Source: Methylorubrum rhodesianum
Lineage (GTDB): Bacteria; Pseudomonadota; Alphaproteobacteria; Rhizobiales; Beijerinckiaceae
NCBI RefSeq assembly: GCF_014199985.1
Contig: NZ_JACHOS010000019.1
Location: 1 to 64,000 of the forward strand
DNA: 64,000 nucleotides
Reading direction: 5' to 3'
The position numbers were made by a program, and so were the translations under genes. The notes under the pieces were generated by a model. That model had not been told where the DNA came from. It saw only the letters and a list, made by a program, of their open reading frames with translations, and made no database searches. Positions 1 through 8,474 of the stretch are shown here, in pieces; positions within the stretch are counted from its first letter, which is position 1; each line of letters starts with the position of its first letter.

Positions 1-161
1 GGCTGGGTCTGATCGTTGAACTGGCCCGCGGCCGAGGGCTGCTGCGCCAGCGCCCCCGACGGGACCCCCGCTAGGCTCGCCGCAACAAGCGCGCCGGCCG
101 TTCCGATCCTGACGCCGCGGCGGGCCCGCCCCCTCGTCGTCCGTGTCATTCCTTCAGTCAT
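1..161 (-). CDS. Secreted protein of unknown function, N-terminal part only
   Basis: Only the first 53 codons are inside the window; the gene runs off the left edge. Reading down from an ATG whose first base is 161, the product has an arginine-rich n-region (TRGRARRGVR), a hydrophobic stretch rich in Ala, Gly, Leu and Val, and a cleavage-like ALAQ, so it is probably exported. A GGGGA sequence lies about five bases before the ATG. A second in-frame ATG four codons later is an alternative start. The mature protein begins with a Gln/Ser-rich segment, and nothing visible identifies a family. It lies downstream of fmdB on the same strand after a 164-base gap, so it may be a separate transcription unit. 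The CDS call is good; the function is unknown. Confidence 0.6.
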   Translation of the reverse strand, partial: MTEGMTRTTRGRARRGVRIGTAGALVAASLAGVPSGALAQQPSAAGQFNDQTQ

Positions 162-325
162 CGTCAGTCCCCAACCCGTCCTCTGCACCGGCTGCCCCAC
201 AGGGTTCGTCCCGCTTGTCGTGTCGCGGCCGGCGGCTCCCTCGCGGAGCGATTTTCAGTCGATTGCTTCCTCCGGAAGCGTGGCGGCGGGCGCACCGGGC
301 GCGTCCGCCGCGAGGGGTGCTCAGC

Positions 326-643
326 TCAGTGGCTGATCATCCAGGGCCGCGCGTTCGGGAAGCTCTTGGCCGCCGCGGGGGCGGCCGCCGTCTTCTTCGG
401 CGAACAGCAGCCGCAGCCGGCCCCATGAGAGCCTGAGCGCCGCGGCTCGTGGCGGCTGCGCTCGTTGGTGGCGTGGGCGGCCTTCAGGCCCGCATCCATG
501 CCGGAGATCCGCGGGGCGGTGAGGAAGGCGCGCTGGCATTCCCCGCCGCAATCCGGGCAGTCATGCGGGTCCTTGAACTGCGCCATCGGGCGCAGCACCG
601 TGAACGGACCACAGCTCTCGCAGGCGTAATCGTAGACCGGCAT
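326..643 (-). CDS. fmdB: FmdB-family zinc-ribbon protein
   Basis: A 105-residue protein opening with the FmdB signature: MPVYDYACESCG, then a second pair in CPDCG, giving Cys8, Cys11, Cys29 and Cys32 as a likely zinc ribbon. The rest is basic and Ala/Ser-rich, with an extra cysteine cluster near GCGCC. In Methylophilus methylotrophus the fmdB product was named as a putative regulator beside formamidase; its biochemical role is not settled. Here it starts two bases after the fmdA stop codon, so the two are translationally linked, and it is the last gene of the amide operon. The gene lies wholly in the window. Confidence 0.88.
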   Translation of the reverse strand: MPVYDYACESCGPFTVLRPMAQFKDPHDCPDCGGECQRAFLTAPRISGMDAGLKAAHATNERSRHEPRRSGSHGAGCGCCSPKKTAAAPAAAKSFPNARPWMISH

Positions 644-645
644 GA

Positions 646-1875
646 TCAGAGGTCCGGCGAGAGCGGCATCTGGACGGAGCCGTCCAGGAATTTCGTCGGC
701 CCGGCCGCGGACGGGTTGATGTCGAAGTCGAAGATGCCGGTCGGAATCCAGAGGGTCGCGCAGGCGTTCGGGATGTCGACGACGCCGGAGATGTGGCCCT
801 GGACCGGGGCGGTGCCGAGGATCGAGTAGGCCTGGGCGCCCGAATAGCCGAACTTCTTCAGGTACTCGATCGCGTTGAGGCAGGCCTGACGGTAGGCGAC
901 CGTCACGTCGAGGTAGTGCTGCTTGCCGTACTCGTCGACGGAGACGCCCTCGAAGATCAGGTGATCGTCGTATTTCGGCGTGACGGGCGAGGGCTTGAAG
1001 ATCGGGTTCTTGATCCCGTACTTGGCCATGCCGTCCTTGATCAGGCTGACCTTGAGATGGACCCAGCCCGCCATCTCGATGGCGCCGCAGAAGGTGATCT
1101 CGCCATCGCCCTGGCTGAAATGCAGGTCACCCATGGAGAGGCCGGCGCCGGGCACGTAGACGGGGAAGTAGATCTTCGAGCCGCGCGACAGATCCTTGAT
1201 GTCGCAATTGCCGCCGTGCTCGCGCCCCGGCACCGTCCGGGCGCCCGTCGCCGCGGCGTTCTCCTTCGCCTCGCCCTTCAGGCGGCCCATATGCGCGGTC
1301 GGGCCGAAGGGAAGGGTGGCCAGCGCCGGCACCCGGCTCGGATTGGTGTCGTAGAGCGCTTTTTCGCGGGTGTTCCAGGTCTCCAGCATCTTCGGATCGG
1401 GCAGGCAGCCGATCAGGCCGGGATGGATCAGGCCGGGGAAGCGCACGCCGGGCACGTGGCGCGACTTGGTGAACATGCCCTCGAAGTCCCAGATCGACTT
1501 CTGGGCCTGAGGGAAGTGCTCGTCGAGGAAGCCGCCGCCGTTGTTCTTCGAGAAGAAGCCGTTGAAGCCCCACTGGCTCTCGGGCTTGGCGCCGATATCG
1601 AGCAGATCGACCACGAGCAGGTCGCCGGGCTCGGCGCCCTCGACACCGATCGGGCCGGAGAGGAAGTGCACGATCGACAGGTCGATATCGCGCACGTCGT
1701 CGGCGGAATCGTTGTTCTTGATGAAGCCGCCGGTCCAGTCATAGGTCTCGACGATGAAATCGTCGCCGGGCTTCACGGTCGCGACCATCGGAATGTCCGG
1801 GTGCCAGCGGTTGTGCACCATGTCGTTGTCGTAGGCCGACTGCGTGAGATCGACCTTGATCAGGGTCTCGGGCAT
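646..1875 (-). CDS. fmdA: Formamidase (acetamidase/formamidase family)
   Basis: A cytoplasmic hydrolase of 409 residues that should split formamide, and less well other short amides, into ammonia and the acid (formate here). The whole chain matches the FmdA/AmdA family: MPETLIKVDLTQSAYDN at the start, the HNRWHPDIP segment, GPIGVEGAEPGDLLVVDLLD, the HPGLIGCLP and GGNCDIKDL segments, and GDLHFSQGDGEITFCGAIE, the acid- and histidine-rich part of the fold. The frame stays open for 85 codons upstream, but the ATG at 1875 fits the family N-terminus and has AAGGAG about ten bases before it. It follows the alpha/beta hydrolase gene after a 167-base spacer with a hairpin and precedes fmdB. Formate released here could feed C1 metabolism and the ammonia nitrogen assimilation. 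Confidence 0.93.
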   Translation of the reverse strand: MPETLIKVDLTQSAYDNDMVHNRWHPDIPMVATVKPGDDFIVETYDWTGGFIKNNDSADDVRDIDLSIVHFLSGPIGVEGAEPGDLLVVDLLDIGAKPESQWGFNGFFSKNNGGGFLDEHFPQAQKSIWDFEGMFTKSRHVPGVRFPGLIHPGLIGCLPDPKMLETWNTREKALYDTNPSRVPALATLPFGPTAHMGRLKGEAKENAAATGARTVPGREHGGNCDIKDLSRGSKIYFPVYVPGAGLSMGDLHFSQGDGEITFCGAIEMAGWVHLKVSLIKDGMAKYGIKNPIFKPSPVTPKYDDHLIFEGVSVDEYGKQHYLDVTVAYRQACLNAIEYLKKFGYSGAQAYSILGTAPVQGHISGVVDIPNACATLWIPTGIFDFDINPSAAGPTKFLDGSVQMPLSPDL

Positions 1876-1981
1876 TTCCTTCGCAGCTCCTTTTAGCGTC
1901 CAGAATTCGGGCAGCCGTCCCCGTTGCGTGTCCGGCATGAGTCCGGCCGCCCCCGTGGATCGTTGTTGTCGTTCTTCGTTC

Positions 1982-2005
1982 ATCCGGCGCCGGTGAGCGC
2001 CGGAT
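1982..2005 (-). promoter_or_regulatory. Hairpin in the leader of fmdA
   Basis: Perfect inverted repeat with 9-base arms (1982-1990 and 1997-2005) around a 6-base loop, in the only long spacer inside the amide operon, between the alpha/beta hydrolase stop and the fmdA start. No T-run follows on the minus strand, so an RNA-processing or stability element is as likely as an attenuator. A second GC-rich inverted segment lies nearby. Confidence 0.35.
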
Positions 2006-2042
2006 CGGGTCGGGCGGGCCGCCGGGGCGCCCCGCCGATGGC

Positions 2043-3059
2043 TCAGGTCGCGAGCAGCTCCTTCAAAGCCGCATCGAGCACCGCGATGTCGTCGGGCGAG
2101 GTGCCGGGGCCGCCCGCGAAGTGGCCCCAATAGGTCTCGACCGTGCGCAGCTCCGCGTTCGGCATGTGCTCGACCTCGATGGCGCTGTCTTCCGGCGGGA
2201 AATACAGGTCGGTGGAGGCCGGCATCACGAAGGCCTTGGCCTTGATCGCCCCGAGCGCCTTCTTGAGATCACCGCCGTAGAGGTCGTTGGCGGAGATGTC
2301 GCCGTTCTGCCAACTCCAGAGCATGGCGAGCAGGTTGTTGGCGTCCTTTTCGAGCAGCCAGCCCTCCCAGAAGCCGACGAGGAAGTCCTCGAGCGAGGCG
2401 TAGCCCATCTGCTTCAGGTCGGCCTCGACCCGGTAGAAGGTCTGCGAGAAGCCCCAGCCGGCATAGACCCGGGCCGCGGCGCGCAGGCCCTTCTGCGGCT
2501 GCTCGGCGTAGAAGCCGTCGGCGAAGGCGGCATCCGCCTGGAGCGCGGCCTTGACGCCCTCCAGGAAGACGAAGTTGTGCCGCGAGCACTTGGCCGAGCC
2601 CTGGAAGGGCAGGATGCGCTCGACCATGTCGGGGAAGAGCGCGCCCCAGTGGAAGGTCTGGAGCGCCCCCATCGACCAGCCGGTGACGAGCTTGACCCGC
2701 TCGATGCCGAACCTCTCCGTCACCAGCCGGTGCTGCTGCACCACGTTGTCGTAGGCCGTGACCTTGGGGAAGCGCGGCCCGTTGAAGGGCGCGGGCGTGT
2801 TGCTCGGCGAGGACGACAGCCCGTTGCCGAACATGTTCGGCACGATGATGAAGTACCGCTCCGGATCGAGCGCCTTGCCCGGCCCGATCAGCCACTCGTT
2901 CTCGAGATGCGTGCCGGAATACCAGCACGGATAGACGATGACGTTGTCTCGTGCCGCGTTGAGCGTGCCGTAGGTCTTGTAGGCGAGGCGCGCGCCGCGG
3001 ATCGTCTGCTTCGACTGCAGGACGACGTCACCGAGTTCGAAGATCTCGTAATCGGCCAT
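2043..3059 (-). CDS. Alpha/beta hydrolase, MetX (homoserine acetyltransferase)-like
   Basis: A 338-residue single-domain alpha/beta hydrolase. The nucleophile elbow is GWSMGA with Ser129; Asp284 in STDLYFPPED and His313 in WGHFAGG sit where the MetX family keeps its acid and histidine, so the triad appears complete. No signal peptide is seen. It starts 12 bases after the last ABC ATPase gene and lies before fmdA, so it is co-transcribed with an amide importer. Real homoserine acetyltransferases serve methionine synthesis; this location points instead to hydrolysis or acyl transfer on an imported amide or ester, which is inference. Family assignment is firm, substrate unknown. Confidence 0.85.
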   Translation of the reverse strand: MADYEIFELGDVVLQSKQTIRGARLAYKTYGTLNAARDNVIVYPCWYSGTHLENEWLIGPGKALDPERYFIIVPNMFGNGLSSSPSNTPAPFNGPRFPKVTAYDNVVQQHRLVTERFGIERVKLVTGWSMGALQTFHWGALFPDMVERILPFQGSAKCSRHNFVFLEGVKAALQADAAFADGFYAEQPQKGLRAAARVYAGWGFSQTFYRVEADLKQMGYASLEDFLVGFWEGWLLEKDANNLLAMLWSWQNGDISANDLYGGDLKKALGAIKAKAFVMPASTDLYFPPEDSAIEVEHMPNAELRTVETYWGHFAGGPGTSPDDIAVLDAALKELLAT

Positions 3060-3071
3060 CGCGAAAAGCCC

Positions 3072-3824
3072 TCAGACCGAGAGGAAGCGGGCGACCTGCG
3101 CCTCGTCGATGTCGGCGCGCAAACTCTCGTGGACGATCGCACCGTTCTCGATCACGAGAACCCGGTCGGCCACATCCATGGCAAAGCTCAGGACCTGCTC
3201 CGAGACGACGATCGACAGACCGCGCTCGTCGCGAATCTTCTTCAGCGTACGCCCCATTTCACGAATAATCGAGGGTTGAATGCCCTCGGTCGGCTCATCG
3301 AGAAGCAGAACCTTCGGGTTGCTCGCGAGTGCCCGGGCGATGGCGAGCTGCTGCTGCTGGCCGCCGGAGAGATTGCCGCCGCGCCGGCCCTTCATCTCCA
3401 GCAGCACCGGGAACATCGTGTAGAGGTCCTGCGGCACCTTGCGCGAGCCGGTGACGGTGAGCCCCGTCTCGATGTTCTCCTGCACCGTCATGGTGGAGAA
3501 GATCATCCGGCCCTGCGGCACGTAAGCGAGCCCCTTGGCCACGCGGGTATGGCTCTTCAGGGTGGTGACGTCGGTGCCGTCCACGGTGATCGTGCCCGAC
3601 TTGGTCGGCACGATGCCCATGAGCGTCTTCATGAGCGTCGACTTGCCCATGCCGTTGCGGCCCATCACGGCGACGATCTCGCCGGGCGCCACGTTGATGT
3701 CGATGCCGTGCAGAACCTCGCTCTGGCCGTAGGCCGCGTGGAGGTCGGAGATCGCCAGCATCGGCTGCGCGCCGGTCATGACCGGCGGCACGACGGGGGA
3801 GGGAGAGGCGGCGGTCTGGAGCAT
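3072..3824 (-). CDS. Amide/urea ABC transporter ATPase, UrtE/LivF type
   Basis: One of two ATPase subunits of a branched-chain-amino-acid/urea-type importer, 250 residues. Walker A is GRNGMGKST (about residues 55-63), the signature is LSGGQQQ, and Walker B is VLLLDEPTEG. GIQPSII after the Walker B is typical of UrtE. The first 20 or so residues are a Pro/Ala-rich extension, and an internal ATG at MTGAQPML is an alternative start. Its partner ATPase ends 13 bases upstream and the hydrolase gene starts 12 bases downstream, so it is an internal operon gene. The substrate cannot be told from the ATPase; formamidase in the operon suggests short amides or urea. Confidence 0.9.
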   Translation of the reverse strand: MLQTAASPSPVVPPVMTGAQPMLAISDLHAAYGQSEVLHGIDINVAPGEIVAVMGRNGMGKSTLMKTLMGIVPTKSGTITVDGTDVTTLKSHTRVAKGLAYVPQGRMIFSTMTVQENIETGLTVTGSRKVPQDLYTMFPVLLEMKGRRGGNLSGGQQQQLAIARALASNPKVLLLDEPTEGIQPSIIREMGRTLKKIRDERGLSIVVSEQVLSFAMDVADRVLVIENGAIVHESLRADIDEAQVARFLSV

Positions 3825-3837
3825 GATCGATACGCCT

Positions 3838-4626
<789 letters not shown>

Positions 4627-4636
4627 GGATGTCTCC

Positions 4637-5806
4637 TCACTCGGCCGGAGTGCCGTGGGGCAGGGCGGGGCTGGCGACGGGGGCCAGACCCTTGGCCTTG
4701 CGGAACAGGCGGGGTTCGATGTGCTCGCGCCAGATGCCCGCGAGACCGTTGGGGAAGATCAGCACCACGGCGATGAACAGGCCGCCGAGGCCGAACAGCC
4801 AGAGGTCGGGGAAGGACTCGGAGAAGCTCGTCTTGGCCCAGTTGACCAGCAGCGTCCCCCAGACCGCGCCGAAGAGCGAGAGGCGTCCGCCGACGGCGGC
4901 GTAGATCACCATCTCGATCGAGGGCACGATGCCCACGAAGGACGGGGACATGAACCCGACCTGCAAGGTGAACATCGCGCCGCCGATCGCCGCGAAGCCG
5001 GCCGCGAGGCAGAAGGCGAAGACCTTGAAGCCCGCCACCGAGTAGCCCGAGAACCGGACCCGGTCCTCCTTCTCGCGCATGGCCACGAGGATGCGCCCGA
5101 GCTTCGACTTCTTCACGTACTGCGCCATCAGGATGCAGCCGATGAGGAGCCCGCCGTTGACGAAGTAGAGGATGAACTTCGCGTGGTCGGTGCGGATGTC
5201 CCACCCGTTGAGCGTGCGCAGGTCGGTGATGCCGTTGATGCCCCCCGTGTAGCCCTGCTGGCCGACGATCAGGATCGTCAGGATCGCGGCGATCGCCTGG
5301 GTGATGATGGCGAAGTAGGTACCGCCCACGCGCCGCTTGAACATCGCCACCGAGATGATGAAGGCGAAGGCCACCGGCACCGCGACGACGAGGAGGAGCG
5401 TCAGCGGCAGGGAGTGGAAGGGCTGCCAGAACCAGGGGAGCGCGGTGATCTGGTTCCAGTCCATGAAGTCGGGAATGCCCGGCGTCGACTGGATCTTCGT
5501 GTTCTCGACGCTGGATGCCTCAAGCTTCAAGTACATCGCCATGCAGTAGCCGCCGAGGCCGAAGAACACGCCCTGGCCCAGCGAGAGGATGCCGGCATAG
5601 CCCCAGCAGATGACGAGGCCGAGGGCGACGAAGACGTAGGTGAGGTACTTGCCGACGAGGTTGAGGCGGAAGCCGTCGAGCATGAGCGGCAGGACCACCA
5701 GGATCACGCCGGCCAGCAGCAGCAGGCTCACCCACTCGACCGGCTTCATGAAGGGGTTGTCGTTGACGGTGACCGCCTTCGACAGGGACTGAACTGGGCT
5801 CGTCAT
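4637..5806 (-). CDS. Amide/urea ABC transporter permease, UrtC/LivM type
   Basis: A 389-residue polytopic membrane protein with about ten hydrophobic segments, for example in VEWVSLLLLAGVILVVLPL and LTYVFVALGLVICWGYAG. GYAGILSLGQGVFFGLGGY is the hallmark of LivM/UrtC permeases. The C-terminal tail after NGLAGIWREHIEPRLF is cytoplasmic. It starts 13 bases after the UrtB-type permease and should pair with it as the transmembrane channel. The insertion VENTKIQSTPGIPDFMDWN between early helices is typical of the urea/amide branch rather than of amino-acid LivM. Confidence 0.9.
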   Translation of the reverse strand: MTSPVQSLSKAVTVNDNPFMKPVEWVSLLLLAGVILVVLPLMLDGFRLNLVGKYLTYVFVALGLVICWGYAGILSLGQGVFFGLGGYCMAMYLKLEASSVENTKIQSTPGIPDFMDWNQITALPWFWQPFHSLPLTLLLVVAVPVAFAFIISVAMFKRRVGGTYFAIITQAIAAILTILIVGQQGYTGGINGITDLRTLNGWDIRTDHAKFILYFVNGGLLIGCILMAQYVKKSKLGRILVAMREKEDRVRFSGYSVAGFKVFAFCLAAGFAAIGGAMFTLQVGFMSPSFVGIVPSIEMVIYAAVGGRLSLFGAVWGTLLVNWAKTSFSESFPDLWLFGLGGLFIAVVLIFPNGLAGIWREHIEPRLFRKAKGLAPVASPALPHGTPAE

Positions 5807-5819
5807 CGGGGCGCGCTCC

Positions 5820-6746
5820 TCAGCGACGGACCTTGAGGGTGAACAGGCCCTGCGGCCGCAGCATCAGGATCGCCACCACCGCGAGCAGGGTGAGCACCTT
5901 GGCCATCGAGCCGGAGAGGAAGAATTCGAGGGTCGACTGGGTCTGCGAGATCGAGAAGGCCGAGGCGATGGTGCCGAGCAGGCTGGCCGCGCCGCCGAAG
6001 ACCACGATCAGGAAGGTGTCGACGATGTAGAGCTGGCCGGAGGTGGGGCCGGTCGAGCCGATCATGGTGAAGGCCGAGCCGGCGATGCCGGCGATGCCGC
6101 AGCCGAGGCCGAAGGTGGTGCGGTCGACCTTCTCAGTATCGATGCCGACGGCGCCCGCCATCGAGCGGTTGCTCATCACCGCGCGGATCTGCGCGCCGAA
6201 GCGCGAGCGATAGATCAGCACCGCGACGCCGAGCGTGATGACCGTGGTGACCGCGATCACGAACAGGCCGTTGATCTGGACCTCGATCGAGTCGGTGACG
6301 GGGATCGAGCCCATCATCCACGAGGGCAGTTCCACGCCGACCTCGCGTGGGCCGAAGATCGTGCGGTAGGCCTGCTGCAGGATCAGCGAGAGGCCCCAGG
6401 TCGCGAGCAAGGTGTCGAGCGGGCGCTTGTAGAGGTGGCGGATCAATGCCCATTCCACCAGCATCCCCATCGCTCCCGATGCGAGGAAGGCCAGTGCCAT
6501 GGCGACGAAGAAGTAGCCGCCGAAGAGCGAGGGCAGGTAGGTCTGGAAGAAGGTCGAGCAGAGATAGGTGACGTAGGCGCCCAGGATCATGAACTCGCCG
6601 TGGGCCATGTTGATGACGCCCATCTGGCCGAAGATGATCGCCAGGCCCAAAGCCATCAGGACGTAGACGGAAAACAGGATCAGACCTGCGAAGCCCTGCA
6701 TCACGAAGATCGAGCTGAGGTCTGCGAGCGAGTAGTCGCCGAACAT
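5820..6746 (-). CDS. Amide/urea ABC transporter permease, UrtB/LivH type
   Basis: A 308-residue permease with about eight membrane segments. The MGVINMAHGEFMILGAYV motif is diagnostic for LivH/UrtB, and NRSMAGAVGIDTEKVDRTTF is the usual cytoplasmic loop that contacts the ATPases. It is the first permease gene after the binding-protein gene, separated from it by 109 bases that carry a strong hairpin. With the UrtC-type subunit it forms the translocation pore. M. methylotrophus uses the names fmdE and fmdF for such permeases, but I cannot map them one to one, so no symbol is given. Confidence 0.9.
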   Translation of the reverse strand: MFGDYSLADLSSIFVMQGFAGLILFSVYVLMALGLAIIFGQMGVINMAHGEFMILGAYVTYLCSTFFQTYLPSLFGGYFFVAMALAFLASGAMGMLVEWALIRHLYKRPLDTLLATWGLSLILQQAYRTIFGPREVGVELPSWMMGSIPVTDSIEVQINGLFVIAVTTVITLGVAVLIYRSRFGAQIRAVMSNRSMAGAVGIDTEKVDRTTFGLGCGIAGIAGSAFTMIGSTGPTSGQLYIVDTFLIVVFGGAASLLGTIASAFSISQTQSTLEFFLSGSMAKVLTLLAVVAILMLRPQGLFTLKVRR

Positions 6747-6817
6747 GATCGGTGTCCCCGGCGGATTTTTCTGGGAGGGCGCAGCAAGTGTCGGGCCACG
6801 CCCGTCATTTCGCGGAT

Positions 6818-6842
6818 GTCCCCTCTCGCGGGGGGAGGGGAC
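6818..6842 (-). terminator. Attenuator-like hairpin between binding-protein and permease genes
   Basis: Perfect 8-base arms GTCCCCTC (6818-6825) and GAGGGGAC (6835-6842) with a 9-base loop, placed just after the binding-protein stop at 6856. There is no poly-T tail. Hairpins here are common in ABC operons, where they stabilise the upstream binding-protein message or reduce read-through, giving more binding protein than permease. The CTCGCGGG core resembles other GC-rich hairpins in this window. Confidence 0.45.
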
Positions 6843-6855
6843 CGGAATGTCGCGA

Positions 6856-8112
6856 CTACTGGTAGCCCTTCGGGAAGGGGTTCGGCTCGATCAACTCGGG
6901 GCTCTCGTAGACCACCTCGAACTGGCCGGTCGGCAGAGCCTTGGCGACGCGGGTCTTCGACCAGAGGTGATGGTTCGGGTGGATCTTCACGTAGCCTTCC
7001 GGCGCCTCCTTGAACTCGATGTCGGGCGAGGCGGCGACCACCTTGTCGACATCGAAGGAGCCGGCCTTCTCCACCGCCATCTTCCACAGGAACGGCCCGA
7101 GATAGGCGGCCTGGGTCACGTCACCGATGACGGTCTTGTCGCCCCACATCTTCTTGAAGGCGGAGACGAACCTCTCGTTGTTGGGGTTCTTCAGCGACTG
7201 GAAGTACTTCATGCAGGAATAGGCGCCGGCGATGTTGTCGCCGCCGATGCCGTCGATCTCGTCCTCGGTCACCGAGATCGTCAGCAGGGTCTGCTTCGAG
7301 AGATCGATGCCGGCCGCCTTGAGCTGCTTGTAGAAGGCGACGTTCGAGCCGCCGACGACGTCGGCGAAGATCACGTCGGGCTTCTTCAGCTTGATCTTGT
7401 TGATGACCGAGTTGAACTGCGTGTGACCGAGGGGGAAGTACTCCTCGCCGGCGACCGTGCCCTTGAGCACGTTCTCGATGTGCTTGCGGGCGATCTTGTT
7501 CGAGGTGCGCGGCCAGATGTAGTCCGAGCCGACCATGAAGAACGACTTCGCGCCCTTCTCCTTGGCCACCCAGTCGAGGGAGGCGAGGATCTGCTGCGTC
7601 GCTTCCTGGCCGGTGTAGATCACGTTCTTGGACTGCTCCAGGCCTTCGTAGAAGGTCGGATAGTAGAGCAGACCGTTATACTGCTCGAACACCGGCAGCG
7701 CGGCCTTGCGCGAGGCCGAGGTCCAGCAGCCCATCACCGCGGCGCAGTGATCGTTGACGAGGAGCTTCTTGGCCTTCTCGGCGAAGGTCGGCCAGTCGGA
7801 GGCGCCGTCCTCCTGGATCACCTTGATCTTGCGGCCGAGCACGCCGCCCATCTCGTTGATCTGGGCGATGGCGAGCTTCTCGGCCTGGATCGAGCCGGTC
7901 TCGGAGATCGCCATCGTGCCGGTGGCCGAGTGCAGGATGCCGACCGTGACCTCGGTATCGGTGACCGCGAGCCCGGTCGTGTTGACGGCCGAAGTCGGAG
8001 CGGCGGCGAACGCTCCCCGCGGCATCATCGCCAACGCGGGCAAACCCGCGAGGCCCATGAGAAGCTTGCGCCGCAGGGCCGATTCCAGGCCCTTCCCCTT
8101 GTCTTCAGCCAT
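6856..8112 (-). CDS. fmdD: Periplasmic amide/urea-binding protein, UrtA/FmdD type
   Basis: Solute-binding protein of the importer, 418 residues. The N-terminus has LRRKLLMG followed by a hydrophobic stretch ending AFAAAP, an export signal with a possible twin-arginine pair. The mature part is a type I periplasmic-binding fold like UrtA and AmiC: VGILHSATGTMAISE, GGVLGRKIKVIQEDGASDW, YYPTFYEGLEQSKN and GSDYIWPRTSN are family-like. It is the first gene of the amide operon, divergent from the transporter-kinase gene. M. methylotrophus FmdD is a short-chain amide-binding protein; whether this copy prefers formamide, acetamide or urea cannot be read from sequence. The symbol follows the formamidase context. 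Confidence 0.85.
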   Translation of the reverse strand: MAEDKGKGLESALRRKLLMGLAGLPALAMMPRGAFAAAPTSAVNTTGLAVTDTEVTVGILHSATGTMAISETGSIQAEKLAIAQINEMGGVLGRKIKVIQEDGASDWPTFAEKAKKLLVNDHCAAVMGCWTSASRKAALPVFEQYNGLLYYPTFYEGLEQSKNVIYTGQEATQQILASLDWVAKEKGAKSFFMVGSDYIWPRTSNKIARKHIENVLKGTVAGEEYFPLGHTQFNSVINKIKLKKPDVIFADVVGGSNVAFYKQLKAAGIDLSKQTLLTISVTEDEIDGIGGDNIAGAYSCMKYFQSLKNPNNERFVSAFKKMWGDKTVIGDVTQAAYLGPFLWKMAVEKAGSFDVDKVVAASPDIEFKEAPEGYVKIHPNHHLWSKTRVAKALPTGQFEVVYESPELIEPNPFPKGYQ

Positions 8113-8195
8113 CGTGCCTGAACCCCTGATCTGGCGTCGGCGCGGCTCTGCCGGTCGGCGGCCGTGCTCGGACAGGGTGGAGGCTAGGCTTGATT

Positions 8196-8227
8196 GTGCG
8201 ATGCACCCTATACGCTGTTTTGCGTAT
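8196..8227. promoter_or_regulatory. Two adjacent dyads, candidate operators of the amide operon
   Basis: GTGC-GAT-GCAC at 8196-8206, and ATACGC (8210-8215) with GCGTAT (8222-8227) around a 6-base spacer. They lie 84-115 bases upstream of the fmdD ATG in an otherwise GC-rich intergenic region. An 18-base dyad suits a dimeric HTH regulator such as the LuxR-type protein encoded nearby, but the assignment is inference. Confidence 0.4.
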
Positions 8228-8289
8228 GTCCGCCGGACAGCCCGGACCGTACCGTGCCGCTCTCGATTCCGTGAGAGCCTCGGGCTAGA

Positions 8290-8335
8290 GCATCATCCCG
8301 AAAGGTGGTTTGCGGCTTTCGGAAAAAGATGATGC
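8290..8335. repeat. Palindromic intergenic repeat unit
   Basis: Arms GCATCATC (8290-8297) and GATGATGC (8328-8335) enclose an inner pair CCGAAAG/CTTTCGG. The layout, with nested dyads around a G/T-rich centre, resembles the dispersed palindromic repeats common in Hyphomicrobiales genomes (for example the Brucella/Bradyrhizobium intergenic families). The similarity is from memory, not from a search. Confidence 0.6.
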
Positions 8336-8343
8336 AGAAACAG

Positions 8344-8394
8344 ATCCCGAGCGCATCGTGCTGGATCCGATATCCAGCACGATGCGCTCGGGAT
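8344..8394. repeat. Long perfect palindrome, 23-base arms
   Basis: Arms 8344-8366 and 8372-8394 are exact reverse complements, 23 bases each, with a 5-base spacer. In RNA this would be a very stable hairpin. It abuts the first palindromic unit eight bases downstream, so the two look like one mosaic element. It lies 80 bases before the proposed start of the transporter-kinase gene. Confidence 0.75.
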
Positions 8395-8474
8395 GTCTGG
8401 TGCCGCGCAGTGGCGGACATTGCGCCGGCATCTCCGTTGCAGACCGGTGATCCGCCCATCGTGAGGACGGCCCC

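Larger units (their letters stand above)
8113..8474. other. Divergent regulatory region between the amide operon and the transporter-kinase gene
   Basis: 362 bases without a credible protein gene. The half next to fmdD holds two small dyads (8196-8227) in its most AT-rich part, the likely promoter/operator zone for the minus-strand operon. The half next to the kinase holds two stacked long palindromes (8290-8335 and 8344-8394). No convincing sigma-54 element was found by eye. Confidence 0.6.
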
